Assembly (NCBI GenBank): GCA_900546065.1
Contig: URBK01000006.1
Coordinates: forward strand, 1-64,000
DNA length: 64,000 nt
Origin: an uncultured Alistipes sp.
Lineage (GTDB): Bacteria > Bacteroidota > Bacteroidia > Bacteroidales > Rikenellaceae
Direction of reading: 5' to 3'
Positions 27,749 through 35,871 of this stretch are shown here, in pieces. A program made the translations under genes and the position numbers. Position 1 is the first letter of the stretch. Every line of letters starts with the position of its first letter. The notes under the pieces were generated by a model, which had not been told where the DNA came from, made no database searches, and saw only the letters and a list, made by a program, of their open reading frames with translations.

Positions 27749-28031
27749 GGCCGGCGGCTGTTTTACGGTGTTCAAAGAAACGTCTATATACCACTCGCGC
27801 CGCCACGACGCTTCCCGCCGTTGCCGCGGCAGCTATGGCCAGAGCCTCGACGCCCAACGACGTAAGCCCCGCGATGACGGCCTTGTTGCCGCCTATCTCG
27901 CCACCCATGATAAAGAGCAGCGCCACGATTGTCGCCATTGTCGTCACGGGCAGCACCCGCAGGAACTTCACACGCCGCAGCAGCCGTCCGGCAGCTATGC
28001 CCGCCGCCATCACCAATATTATCTCGATCAT
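27738..28031 (-). CDS. LysO-family transporter, N-terminal part
   Basis: 97-residue membrane protein (MIEIILVMAAGIAAGRLL, three hydrophobic segments, GGEIGG motif) matching the N-terminal DUF340 region of LysO. The open frame extends to 28316, but a TACCTTTG -7 box at 28054-28061 with TTG 20 bp upstream puts the transcript start just before the ATG at 28031, so the longer forms are excluded. It overlaps the C-terminal partner gene by 11 bp; the two together would form the full exporter. Confidence 0.8.
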   Translation of the reverse strand: MIEIILVMAAGIAAGRLLRRVKFLRVLPVTTMATIVALLFIMGGEIGGNKAVIAGLTSLGVEALAIAAAATAGSVVAARVVYRRFFEHRKTAAGHEE

Positions 28032-28053
28032 AAAACAGCAGATTAAAAGCGAC

Positions 28054-28084
28054 CAAAGGTAGTGCTTTTTCGCGCAACGCACAA
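28054..28084 (-). promoter_or_regulatory. Promoter of the split lysO genes
   Basis: On the minus strand TTG (28084-28082) and TACCTTTG (28061-28054) are 20 bp apart. The predicted start is about 15 bp before the ATG at 28031. Confidence 0.7.
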
Positions 28085-28294
28085 CCCTCCTCTGCCACAT
28101 CAGCGCATACGGTCTATATATAATGTAAAGCGCGATCCCATCCTCCGGGCAGAAACATACGCATGCCGCCCGACAATTTTCCACATCTTCCCGCTGCATA
28201 TCCATATATCTGGTAATAAGCATATTAACATAAAACAAACCGATACCACCGTATGCTCCGGAGAAAAAAAGTGAGAAAAAAATAAAAAAAGCAC

Positions 28295-28334
28295 TACTTT
28301 GTGATGCAAAGTACAAATAATATATCTATATTTG
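28295..28334 (+). promoter_or_regulatory. Promoter with inverted repeat before the PspC/PadR operon
   Basis: TATATTTG (28327-28334) is a consensus -7 box. Just upstream is a perfect inverted repeat, TACTTTG-TGATG-CAAAGTA (28295-28313), covering the expected -33 region. A PadR-type regulator is the second gene of the operon, so this may be its autoregulatory operator; that link is inferred. The rest of 28085-28374 is AT-rich, with A-runs and no coding potential. Confidence 0.55.
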
Positions 28335-28374
28335 CAGTACGAAAATATTCAACCATACTAAAATATCATCTACC

Positions 28375-28887
28375 ATGAAAGAGACGATCAATGTAAACAT
28401 CGCACAACAGGCCTTCACGATGGACATGGATGCTTACTCGGCTCTCAACGCCTATCTTGACGACATCAGCCGTCGTCTGCCCGAGTCGGATACCGAAACC
28501 ATGTCCGACATCGAGGGCCGCGTAGCGGAGATCTTCCGCGAGAAGGTCCCCTCGCCAATGATGGTAATCACATACGGCGTTGTGCGCAGCACGATGGCTC
28601 AGATCGGCGCTCCCGAGGATTTCGGTGCCGCGAATCGTCCTCTCGACTCCGAGCAGCCCGGCCGCGAGGCTCCACGCCGTTTCTACCGCTCGCGTACCGA
28701 CCGTTCGATAGCAGGCGTATGCGGAGGTATGGCCGCATATTTCGACATCGACTCGACGCTGCTGCGCGTGCTGGCCATACTCTTCATCTTCTTGGCCGGT
28801 TCGACACTGTGGCTCTACCTGATTCTGTGGCTCGTCATACCCTACGAACCCGAACCGGCAACACGAAATTACGAATATAAAAAATAA
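28375..28887 (+). CDS. PspC-domain protein (short)
   Basis: 170-residue inner-membrane protein. The N-terminal ~95 residues (KETINVNIAQQAFTMDMDAY, then YLDDISRRLPESDTETMSDIEGR) are a conserved cytoplasmic region that recurs at the start of the larger PspC protein at 30247. A PspC domain (about 105-165; RSRTDRSIAGVCGGMAAYFDID) follows with one or two membrane helices. PspC proteins take part in phage-shock-type envelope responses. It is the first gene of an operon with a PadR regulator 15 bp downstream. Confidence 0.88.
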   Translation: MKETINVNIAQQAFTMDMDAYSALNAYLDDISRRLPESDTETMSDIEGRVAEIFREKVPSPMMVITYGVVRSTMAQIGAPEDFGAANRPLDSEQPGREAPRRFYRSRTDRSIAGVCGGMAAYFDIDSTLLRVLAILFIFLAGSTLWLYLILWLVIPYEPEPATRNYEYKK

Positions 28888-28902
28888 TACGGAGGAAAAG
28901 TC

Positions 28903-29232
28903 ATGAACGAAGAAAATGTAAAAATCCAGATGCGCAAGGGTATCCTCGAGTATTGCATACTCGCCATACTCTCACGCGGAGACTCCTATGCGCCGAAGAT
29001 CATCGCCGAGCTTAAGGCCGCGCACATGATCGTCGTCGAAGGGACGCTCTACCCGATCCTCACGCGACAAAAGAATGCCGGACTGCTGACATACCGATGG
29101 GAGGAGTCGCCGCAGGGGCCGCCGCGAAAATACTACATGCTCACCGAAGCGGGACGGGCACAGCTCGCCGCTCTGGACGAGGCGTGGGACGAGATGGTGG
29201 AACAGATACGTATCATCCGCCACGGCAAGTAA
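28903..29232 (+). CDS. PadR-family transcriptional regulator
   Basis: 109-residue winged-helix repressor: QMRKGILEYCILAILSRGD opens the DNA-binding helices, VVEGTLYPILTRQKNAGLL is the recognition helix and wing region, and a short C-terminal helix serves for dimerisation. PadR genes are regularly found beside PspC and DUF2807 genes in Bacteroidetes. It probably controls this operon through the inverted repeat at 28295-28313 (inferred). It starts 15 bp after the PspC gene, with a GGAGG purine run just before the ATG. Confidence 0.92.
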   Translation: MNEENVKIQMRKGILEYCILAILSRGDSYAPKIIAELKAAHMIVVEGTLYPILTRQKNAGLLTYRWEESPQGPPRKYYMLTEAGRAQLAALDEAWDEMVEQIRIIRHGK

Positions 29233-29292
29233 CCCGCAACGGGACTAACATAAATACAAACTGAATAAGATACAACACAAATAAATACGACA

Positions 29293-30189
29293 ATGAAAAA
29301 CACGATTCTTTCGATAGCAACCATACTGGCCGCCACCGCCATGACCGCCTCAGCCTGCACAGCAACCGCACACACCGCCGTCACCACTACCGGCATGAGC
29401 ATACCGACGGATGCACGCATCACCGGCAGCGGCAATATCATCACCCGCCGCGTCAACATCGCTGACTTCTCACGGATCGAGACCTCGCGTGCCGTACATC
29501 TCGTCGTCGAGAAGCGCAGCGGCAGGGAGGCCATTATCGAAGCCGACGACAACATCATGCCATACGTCATAGTCGAGGTCGAAGGCGGCTGTCTCAACGT
29601 AGGCATCGACGACGATATAAAGTCGCTGAACAACGTAACGGTAAAGGTAACAGTCCCGAGCGACGGCAACATCTCGGCCATTTCTGCCTCGAGTGCTTCA
29701 CGCGTAACCGTAGAGACCGAGATCAAGAGCCCGAAACTCATGCTGGACGCCTCGTCTGCCGCAAATATCAACATCACCAAGAGCGACGTGGGCACCTGCT
29801 CGATCGACGCCTCGTCGGCAGCGAATGTCGAGGGCGCAATCAAGGCCGACAACTGCGTAATCGACATGAGCAGCGCGTCGGATGTAAACGTAGCCCTGCT
29901 GGCCGTAAAATGTGACGTCACGGCAACGTCGGCCGCCTCGGCAACCCTCAGCGGCGAAGCCGGCGACATTGAGATCACGGTATCTTCGGCCGCCAAGGTC
30001 GACGCCATGGACCTGAATGCCCGCAACGCCGATGTCAGCGCCTCGTCGGGCGGTTCGATAAAGATAACCTGCATGAAATCCATCGACGCCAGCGCCTCGT
30101 CGGGCGGTTCGGTCAAGTATGCCGCCAAGGGCGACCTCGATTCCGAACTCAAGCACACCTCGAGCGGCGGCAGCGTAAAGAAATTGTAG
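29293..30189 (+). CDS. Head-GIN/DUF2807 exported protein
   Basis: 298-residue protein with an N-terminal signal sequence (MKNTILSIATILAATAMTAS) and a DUF2807 domain (about 50-295). The domain is built of regularly spaced SSA/SSG units (SASSAS, DASSAAN, DASSAAN, MSSASD, TSAAS, VSSAAK, ASSGGS, ASSGGS) about every 18-20 residues, which suggests a beta-helix-like fold with a serine ladder. It is rich in Asp and Ala. Function is unknown; it sits in the PspC/PadR operon and is likely a periplasmic or surface partner. A Cys occurs in ASAC, but no good lipobox is present. Confidence 0.85.
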   Translation: MKNTILSIATILAATAMTASACTATAHTAVTTTGMSIPTDARITGSGNIITRRVNIADFSRIETSRAVHLVVEKRSGREAIIEADDNIMPYVIVEVEGGCLNVGIDDDIKSLNNVTVKVTVPSDGNISAISASSASRVTVETEIKSPKLMLDASSAANINITKSDVGTCSIDASSAANVEGAIKADNCVIDMSSASDVNVALLAVKCDVTATSAASATLSGEAGDIEITVSSAAKVDAMDLNARNADVSASSGGSIKITCMKSIDASASSGGSVKYAAKGDLDSELKHTSSGGSVKKL

Positions 30190-30246
30190 CCATCCGCCAC
30201 ACACTTAACAGAGATACGGTCAACATAACATAAAACCCGATCCGTT

Positions 30247-31950
30247 ATGAATGAAATCAAGAAATGCAGCATAGCCGGCGTATCGTTCACGCTCGAATAC
30301 GACGCCTATGACGCGCTCAACGCATACATCGAGTCGCTCAACGACACCTACAAGGACGACCCTGCGGGCGAGGAGATCATCGCCGACATCGAGGCCCGCA
30401 TCGCCGAGCTGATACTCTCGGCACAGCCCGCCGGCGCCATCATCGCCCGCCCGCTCATCGAGAACATAATCAAGCAGCTGGGCTCGGCATCGGAGATAGA
30501 CGAGGATCACGAACACGCCGAGTATCAGGCCTCGACGACCGACCACAACGGCAATCCGCGCATTCCGCGCCGACTCTACCGCGACATGCAAAACCGCAAG
30601 CTTGGCGGCGTATGCGCCGGTCTGGCAAACTATTTCGACGTAGATCCCACATGGATACGTCTGGGCATGTTCGCGCCGCTGCTGCTCACCGTCTTCGGGT
30701 CGCTCGGATTTCACTGGCTGACATGGTTCATACCATTCACCTCGAACCTCTTCGGAGTATTCATCCTCGGCTACATCATCATGTGGTTCGCCGTGCCGCC
30801 CGCATCTTCGGCCCGACAGAAACTCGAGATGAAGGGCGAGCGCATCACCGCCCGCAGCATCCGCGAGAACACCCCCGCCACCACGGCTCCCGACGAACCC
30901 GAACGCACGCTTCTGGCAAACGTCGTATCGGTCTTAGGAAAGATCCTGCTCATCATCCTCAAGATCTTCGTCGTACTGCTGCTCATAGGCATGGTGCTCG
31001 GCACTACGGTATTGGGATTCGTCATGCTGTGCAGCATACCGCTCTTCGCGTTCGATTTCGTCACCGGACTGGCATTCCTATGCTTCATACTGGTGATAAT
31101 CATACCGCTCATCGTTCTCATATACCTGTCGATCATGCTGCTCGTGGCGCACAAGCCCAGCGGAGGCTTCCTGCTCACGGCCCTCATCCTGTGGATCGTC
31201 CTGCTGGCGGGCATGACCGTCTCGGCCATCAAGTCGCCCGTACGCCTTCAGGAACAGATAGAGAACGCCTTCGAGTCGGCCTTCTCGAACGACGAGGATA
31301 AGCTCTATGACGCCTTCAGCGAGGAGGAAATCGCCGACTTCCATAAAAAGATAGGCGAGGAGTACGATCCCGACGCCGTGGAGCACAGTTATGATGACAC
31401 GCTGTCGGATGGCGTAAAATCGAAGGTGACATTCACGCTCAACGGCCATACGGTCAATGTCATCACAAAGGCAGACCGGCAGTTGATCTTCTACGGCAGC
31501 AAGCACGACGTGAACCGGTGCAGCGAGAGCCTGCTCTTCGACGACGGGAAGACAAAATTCGATATCTCGGGAGGCCGTACGGTCATCATTGAACCGAACG
31601 ACGAAGGATCGGTCGAGGTTACATGCGACGGAGAGAGCGTCGAATGTGACACCAAGGTCGAAACCGACGATGCGGGAGCTACCGTAACGTGCAGCTTCTC
31701 GATCGACGGCGTGAAGGTTCGCTACTCATGCGGCCCGGACGTGGACAGCGTCGACACGACCAAGGAGTACGTAAGGGATATCCTCGGAGCCTCGTCGGAG
31801 ATAATGGACGCGGCAGGTGAGGCCATGGATGCCGCAGGCGAGGCCGGCAAGCAGGCTACGGAAGCCATGCAACAGGCCGGCGAGGCCATGCAGCAGGCAG
31901 GTGAGGCCATACAGCAGGCAGGCGAGCAGATACGGAAGGAGATAAAGTAG
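30247..31950 (+). CDS. PspC-domain membrane protein with C-terminal heptad repeats (long)
   Basis: 567-residue membrane protein. Residues 1-95 repeat the cytoplasmic module of the short PspC protein, and a PspC domain occupies about 115-180 (MQNRKLGGVCAGLANYFDVD). Further hydrophobic segments lie at about 235-275, 260-310 and 310-330. A soluble, acidic domain (about 345-515) resembles the beta-rich putative auto-transporter adhesin domains of this group, and the last ~45 residues are tandem A-[ML]-Q-Q-A-G-E heptads predicted as amphipathic helix. It closes the operon; a terminator follows at 32042. Confidence 0.85.
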   Translation: MNEIKKCSIAGVSFTLEYDAYDALNAYIESLNDTYKDDPAGEEIIADIEARIAELILSAQPAGAIIARPLIENIIKQLGSASEIDEDHEHAEYQASTTDHNGNPRIPRRLYRDMQNRKLGGVCAGLANYFDVDPTWIRLGMFAPLLLTVFGSLGFHWLTWFIPFTSNLFGVFILGYIIMWFAVPPASSARQKLEMKGERITARSIRENTPATTAPDEPERTLLANVVSVLGKILLIILKIFVVLLLIGMVLGTTVLGFVMLCSIPLFAFDFVTGLAFLCFILVIIIPLIVLIYLSIMLLVAHKPSGGFLLTALILWIVLLAGMTVSAIKSPVRLQEQIENAFESAFSNDEDKLYDAFSEEEIADFHKKIGEEYDPDAVEHSYDDTLSDGVKSKVTFTLNGHTVNVITKADRQLIFYGSKHDVNRCSESLLFDDGKTKFDISGGRTVIIEPNDEGSVEVTCDGESVECDTKVETDDAGATVTCSFSIDGVKVRYSCGPDVDSVDTTKEYVRDILGASSEIMDAAGEAMDAAGEAGKQATEAMQQAGEAMQQAGEAIQQAGEQIRKEIK

Positions 31951-32041
31951 AGTCCGCAGCAGCCGGCAGATCCCGTTATCCGCCGGTCTGATCCGCCCAC
32001 CTGAAAGAAAAAAATAAACCCCAACCATAAGCAATCTTGAC

Positions 32042-32081
32042 GGGAGCCCGTCCGGCCTGAATGCCGGACGGCTCCTTTTTT
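32042..32081 (+). terminator. Rho-independent terminator
   Basis: GGAGCCCGTCCGGC / GCCGGACGGCTCC stem with a six-base loop and a T6 run. It ends the PspC operon. Confidence 0.88.
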
Positions 32082-32093
32082 ATTACTTATAAG

Positions 32094-32211
32094 TTTTATT
32101 CCTCACACGGTTTATCACGCACGTACTCTATTCCCTCAACTTTTTACCCCGTACACGTTTTATCCCATCATACCTTTTACCCCCACACCCGTTTTACCCC
32201 GCTCACGCCTT
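32094..32211 (+). repeat. Degenerate ~17-bp tandem repeats upstream of pfkA
   Basis: Units of the form TTTTA(C/T)CCC followed by CA/CG-rich bases recur about every 17 bp, clearest from 32141 to 32211. They make one strand strongly pyrimidine-rich. No coding frame fits. Function is unknown. Confidence 0.5.
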
Positions 32212-32275
32212 CCCCACGCGCGGCACAATCATTGCCGCACATAAGTTACGGCCACTGCAGGAGAGGCATGCGATA

Positions 32276-32306
32276 TTGTGTATTTGGTGAAAAATACCTA
32301 TTTTTG
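32276..32306 (+). promoter_or_regulatory. pfkA promoter
   Basis: TTG at 32276-32278 and TATTTTTG at 32299-32306, 20 bp apart, with the pfkA ATG 33 bp downstream. Confidence 0.75.
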
Positions 32307-32339
32307 CCGTGTCTGTTTCATCTTTAAAAGACAAGAATT

Positions 32340-33317
32340 ATGGCTATCAAATGTATCGGTATTCTCACTTCGGGCGGCGACGCCCCCGGTATGAATGCGG
32401 CCATCCGTGCCGTCACTCGAACCGCCATCTACAACGGTTATAAGGTCAAGGGCATCATGCGCGGCTACCACGGTCTGGTCACCAACGAGATCGTGGAGTT
32501 CAAGTCGCAGAGCGTGAGCAACATCATACAACAGGGCGGCACCATCCTCAAGACTGCCCGCAGCAAGGAGTTCCGTACGGAGGAGGGCCGCCGCCAAGCA
32601 TACGAGAACATGAAGGCCGCAGGTATCGACGCGCTGGTCGTAATCGGCGGCGACGGTTCGCTTTCGGGCGCGCAGGTCTTCGCCGACGAGTATGACGTTC
32701 CCATCGTAGGACTTCCGGGCACCATCGACAACGATCTGGACGGCACCGACGAGACCATCGGTTACGACACGGCCCTGAATACCATCATCGACGCCGTCGA
32801 CAAGCTGCGCGACACGGCTACCAGCCACGAACGCCTCTTCTTCGTCGAGGTCATGGGCAACACGGCAGGTTATCTGGCCCTGAACGGCGCTATCGCCTCG
32901 GGTGCCGAGGCCGCCATAATCCCCGAGATGGAGACCAAGGTCGACCAGCTTGCCGACCTCATCCACAACGGCTTCCGCAAGAGCAAGAATTCGGCCATAG
33001 TGCTCGTTGCCGAGAATCCGGCCACGGGCGGCGCCATGGGTCTGGCCGAGCGTATCAAGAAGGAGTTCCCGGAGTTCGACGCCCGCGTCACCATCCTCGG
33101 ACACATACAGCGCGGAGGATCTCCCTCGGCCAAGGACCGTATCCTCGCCTCGAGGATGGGAGCCATGGCCATCGAGGCCCTGAGCGAGGGTCAGCGCAAC
33201 GTCATGATAGGCATCAAGAACGGAGAGCTGGTATATGTACCTTTCAAGAAGGCGGTGGCGCACACCTCACACCTCGACCTGAAGGGTATGGATATCGTGA
33301 AGATACTCTCGATGTAA
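32340..33317 (+). CDS. pfkA: 6-phosphofructokinase (ATP-type)
   Basis: 325-residue cytoplasmic enzyme that phosphorylates fructose 6-phosphate to fructose 1,6-bisphosphate in glycolysis. It shows the ATP-binding start [19 protein letters not shown], the GGDGS loop (Gly after GD as in ATP-dependent enzymes; PPi-dependent ones carry Asp), the catalytic segment [12 protein letters not shown], and the sugar-phosphate residues in [10 protein letters not shown] and [14 protein letters not shown]. Its length matches the bacterial PfkA group. The gene has its own promoter and is followed after 43 bp by a PfkB-type kinase, probably in the same transcript. Confidence 0.96.
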   Translation: MAIKCIGILTSGGDAPGMNAAIRAVTRTAIYNGYKVKGIMRGYHGLVTNEIVEFKSQSVSNIIQQGGTILKTARSKEFRTEEGRRQAYENMKAAGIDALVVIGGDGSLSGAQVFADEYDVPIVGLPGTIDNDLDGTDETIGYDTALNTIIDAVDKLRDTATSHERLFFVEVMGNTAGYLALNGAIASGAEAAIIPEMETKVDQLADLIHNGFRKSKNSAIVLVAENPATGGAMGLAERIKKEFPEFDARVTILGHIQRGGSPSAKDRILASRMGAMAIEALSEGQRNVMIGIKNGELVYVPFKKAVAHTSHLDLKGMDIVKILSM

Positions 33318-33360
33318 TCATCGCCCGACACCTACGCAGACAACACCCAAACACTCCCGC

Positions 33361-34362
33361 ATGAAGAGAATAGCAGGCATAGGCAACGCCCTGACCGACA
33401 TGCTCGTCAACATGCCCGACGACTCGATACTCGAGAAGTATTCGCTGGCGAAGGGTTCGATGAATCTTGTGGACGGAGAACTGCAGACGGCCGTCTCGAA
33501 GGCCGTGGCGGGCTCGCCCTACACCCTCTCGCTCGGCGGCTCGGCCGGAAATACGATCCGCGCCCTCGCCTCGCTCGGATACGACACGGGCTTCATCGGC
33601 GAGGTTGGACACGACACCACGGGTGACTTCTTCGAGCAGGCGCTGCGCAATCTCGACATCGAGCCGCACATCTTCCGCGGCACGGAGCGTTCGGGAAAGT
33701 GCGTGTCGCTCATATCGCCCGACGGCGAGCGCACCATGCTCACACATCTGGGTGCGGCGCTTGAGATGCGCCCCGAGATGATCGACCGCAGGCTCTTCGC
33801 CGGCTTCGACAGCCTTTATATCGAAGGTTATCTGGTACAGGACCACGCCCTTATCAGGCGCATAGCCTCCGAGGCCGACGCCGCAGGACTCGACGTGGCC
33901 ATCGACTTGGCCAGCTTCAACGTCGTTGAGGAGAACCGTGACCTGCTGCGCGACGTGGTTGACAAGCATGTCGACATAGTCTTCGCCAACGAAAGCGAGG
34001 CTGCGGCATTTACGGGTGAGCAGCAGCCGCTCAATGCCCTGCAGGCGATATCGGAGATGTGCTCTCTGGCCGTTGTCAAGATCGGCACGCGAGGGGCCAT
34101 CATCAAGCGCGGCAGCGAGGTCGTGCACGTAGGCATCATGGCCGCGGCACAGAGGGTCGACACCACGGGTGCGGGAGACTTCTACGCCGCAGGCTTCCTC
34201 GCGGGACTGTGCGACGGTCTGTCGCTACGCCAGTGCGGCACGCTCGGTGCCATCGCCGCAGGCAAAGTAATCGAGATCGTCGGTACCACCCTCGGCAAGG
34301 AGGCGTGGAGCGATATGCGGATGTTGTTCGAGCGCGTCCGAAACGACAAATACCTCTTCTAA
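33361..34362 (+). CDS. PfkB-family carbohydrate/nucleoside kinase (adenosine-kinase-like)
   Basis: 333-residue ribokinase-superfamily kinase. Diagnostic motifs are the substrate loop LSLGGSAGNTIRALASLGYD and the C-terminal anion-hole signature RVDTTGAGDFYAAGFLAGL with the catalytic Asp. The N-terminal GIGNALTDMLV and overall pattern are closest to adenosine-kinase-like members common in Bacteroidetes next to pfkA. The exact substrate (adenosine, ribose, fructose derivative) cannot be told from the sequence. Confidence 0.9.
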   Translation: MKRIAGIGNALTDMLVNMPDDSILEKYSLAKGSMNLVDGELQTAVSKAVAGSPYTLSLGGSAGNTIRALASLGYDTGFIGEVGHDTTGDFFEQALRNLDIEPHIFRGTERSGKCVSLISPDGERTMLTHLGAALEMRPEMIDRRLFAGFDSLYIEGYLVQDHALIRRIASEADAAGLDVAIDLASFNVVEENRDLLRDVVDKHVDIVFANESEAAAFTGEQQPLNALQAISEMCSLAVVKIGTRGAIIKRGSEVVHVGIMAAAQRVDTTGAGDFYAAGFLAGLCDGLSLRQCGTLGAIAAGKVIEIVGTTLGKEAWSDMRMLFERVRNDKYLF

Positions 34363-34460
34363 GGGTCCCCACTATGGGGGGGGGCGCAAGCAAGGTGCCA
34401 GAGGTACAGCTTTCCCATGAATAAAATAAATGGATAAAAAGGGCTGAGCCGAACCAACAA

Positions 34461-34509
34461 AACGGCACGGGCGGAGATCTTTGCGAAAAAGGTCTCCGCC
34501 CGTGTCGTT
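34461..34509. terminator. Convergent terminator
   Basis: A long stem with CACGGGCGGAGA / TCTCCGCCCGTG at its core and AACG/CGTT at its base, between the convergent PfkB-kinase and glycosyltransferase genes. Confidence 0.8.
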
Positions 34510-34573
34510 ATAATATCTCTGCCCGCACCTCAGCGCGGCAAAAGGCTGACAATACGAAGCGTTCTGTCGCCGC

Positions 34574-35500
34574 TCAGATCGACTGCGCGCCACGTCTTGC
34601 CTCACTCCACAGTCCGCGTGTGATACCACAACGCATAAGAATGAGATAACGGGCCTTGCTCCAGCGCAGCGTCACGAAGAACCATGCAGCTATTACGGCT
34701 GTCGCGGCCCACTTGACACACTCGGCGGCGCGCGTCTGCACTACACGGCGATAGAATACCGCCCGCCGCAGCTGGCTGACGCCTATGTTGTAGCTCAGAC
34801 GCGAAAAGTACTCTTCGGTGAGTTTCTCCTCGGGGATGATGTGATACATGACGGCCCGCGGCGTATAGAAATATTTAGCCTCGGCCAGACGCAGACGCTC
34901 GAAGAGGTCGCTCTCCTCACCTCCCGTGAGCGACGTGCCCACACGCCCGAGCGAGACGTCGAATACCCCGTAACGCTTGACGGCGCTGCGGCGTATGGCC
35001 ATATTTCCGCCGCCGGGGATATGCCCCTCGGGGAACTCGCGTATGCGGTCGCCCAGATACATCGTATTGGCTATGGGTCGCTCCGTGAAACACGACATCC
35101 ACGCCGGACGTCCCGACGGATATACCGGCACGATGGGCCCTCCGCCCGCAACAGCCTCGGGGACCGTATCGAAGAGTGTGATATAGGCCGAGATGAAGGT
35201 CGGGGCGATACGTTCGTCGTCGTCGATGATGGCTATATATACACCCGTACTCTCGCGTATGCCGCGGTTGCGCGCATACGACAGACCCTGATTGTGCTCC
35301 TCGACCATACGCAGGTTGAACTGCGGGTGCGCGGCCGCAAACGCGGCGAAGCGCGCAGCCGTGTCGTCGGTCGAGTTGTTGTTCACCACGACACACTCCC
35401 ATTGCTCGGCCGGCGCATCCTGCTCCACGACCGATTCGAGCGTGTCGATCAGCCGCGCGGCACGGTTGTAGGTGGCTATCAATAGCGAAAGCGTTATCAT
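34574..35500 (-). CDS. Family 2 glycosyltransferase
   Basis: 308-residue inverting GT-A glycosyltransferase, starting at the ATG at 35500 (MITLSLLIATYNRA), immediately downstream of promoter boxes. It shows the nucleotide-binding start SLLIATYNRAARLIDTLESV, the NNNSTDDTAA motif, the DXD-type IAIIDDDERI and the acceptor region GGEESDLFERLR with an ED-like catalytic pair. The C-terminal ~60 residues contain one or two hydrophobic segments, suggesting membrane association. It probably adds a sugar to a cell-surface polysaccharide or glycolipid; it is alone, not in a polysaccharide cluster. Confidence 0.88.
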   Translation of the reverse strand: MITLSLLIATYNRAARLIDTLESVVEQDAPAEQWECVVVNNNSTDDTAARFAAFAAAHPQFNLRMVEEHNQGLSYARNRGIRESTGVYIAIIDDDERIAPTFISAYITLFDTVPEAVAGGGPIVPVYPSGRPAWMSCFTERPIANTMYLGDRIREFPEGHIPGGGNMAIRRSAVKRYGVFDVSLGRVGTSLTGGEESDLFERLRLAEAKYFYTPRAVMYHIIPEEKLTEEYFSRLSYNIGVSQLRRAVFYRRVVQTRAAECVKWAATAVIAAWFFVTLRWSKARYLILMRCGITRGLWSEARRGAQSI

Positions 35501-35518
35501 AGATCTCCTCTTTGGGAA

Positions 35519-35549
35519 CAAATATAGGAAAAGTCGAGGGCAGAGACAA
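35519..35549 (-). promoter_or_regulatory. Promoter of the glycosyltransferase gene
   Basis: On the minus strand TATATTTG (35526-35519) has TTG (35549-35547) 20 bp upstream. The ATG at 35500 follows. Two more TATATTTG boxes occur on the same strand at 35554-35547 and 35612-35605. Confidence 0.6.
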
Positions 35550-35795
35550 ATATAAAAACCCGGTTTTTGATATCCGGCCATGCCGCGACATATCCTATAT
35601 TGTTCAAATATAAGAAAATATGACCGAAACAGCAAATCGGAACCGCATTTTCTTACCCGACAGATATGCATTATGACCGAAAAATATGCAAAAACGCCCC
35701 CGACGGGAGTTTTCTTCGGTGCGCTGCGTGCGGCCTATTGTCCGGTTTTTTTGGTATCTTTGACTTTGTCTTAGATAGGGGCGCCTCGGCATAAC

Positions 35796-35823
35796 CAAAT
35801 CTGAAAACGCTGTTTTCGATTTG
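35796..35823. promoter_or_regulatory. Inverted repeat at the nhaC promoter
   Basis: CAAATC(T)GAAAAC-GCT-GTTTTCGATTTG, 12-bp arms with one bulged T. It overlaps the TTG (-33) element of the nhaC promoter and could be an operator. The rest of 35550-35795 shows a second TATCTTTG at 35755-35762 and no credible gene. Confidence 0.5.
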
Positions 35824-35851
35824 TTTCTGCTCTCGGCTTTTGGTATCTTTG
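35821..35851 (+). promoter_or_regulatory. nhaC promoter
   Basis: TTG 35821-35823 and TATCTTTG 35844-35851 are 20 bp apart; the ATG is at 35872. Confidence 0.78.
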
Positions 35852-35871
35852 CAGCCGTATAACGTCACACA

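Noticed and set aside
28031..28316. Longer N-terminus for the small LysO gene
   Set aside because: A consensus promoter lies between the longer start and the ATG at 28031, and the extra residues do not match the family.
32094..32211. The pfkA upstream repeats as a CRISPR array
   Set aside because: Units are only about 17 bp, degenerate, lack distinct spacers, and no cas genes are present.
35580..35774. Possible 64-codon gene between the glycosyltransferase and nhaC
   Set aside because: It has no family resemblance, overlaps promoter-like boxes on both strands, and has codon use unlike its neighbours.
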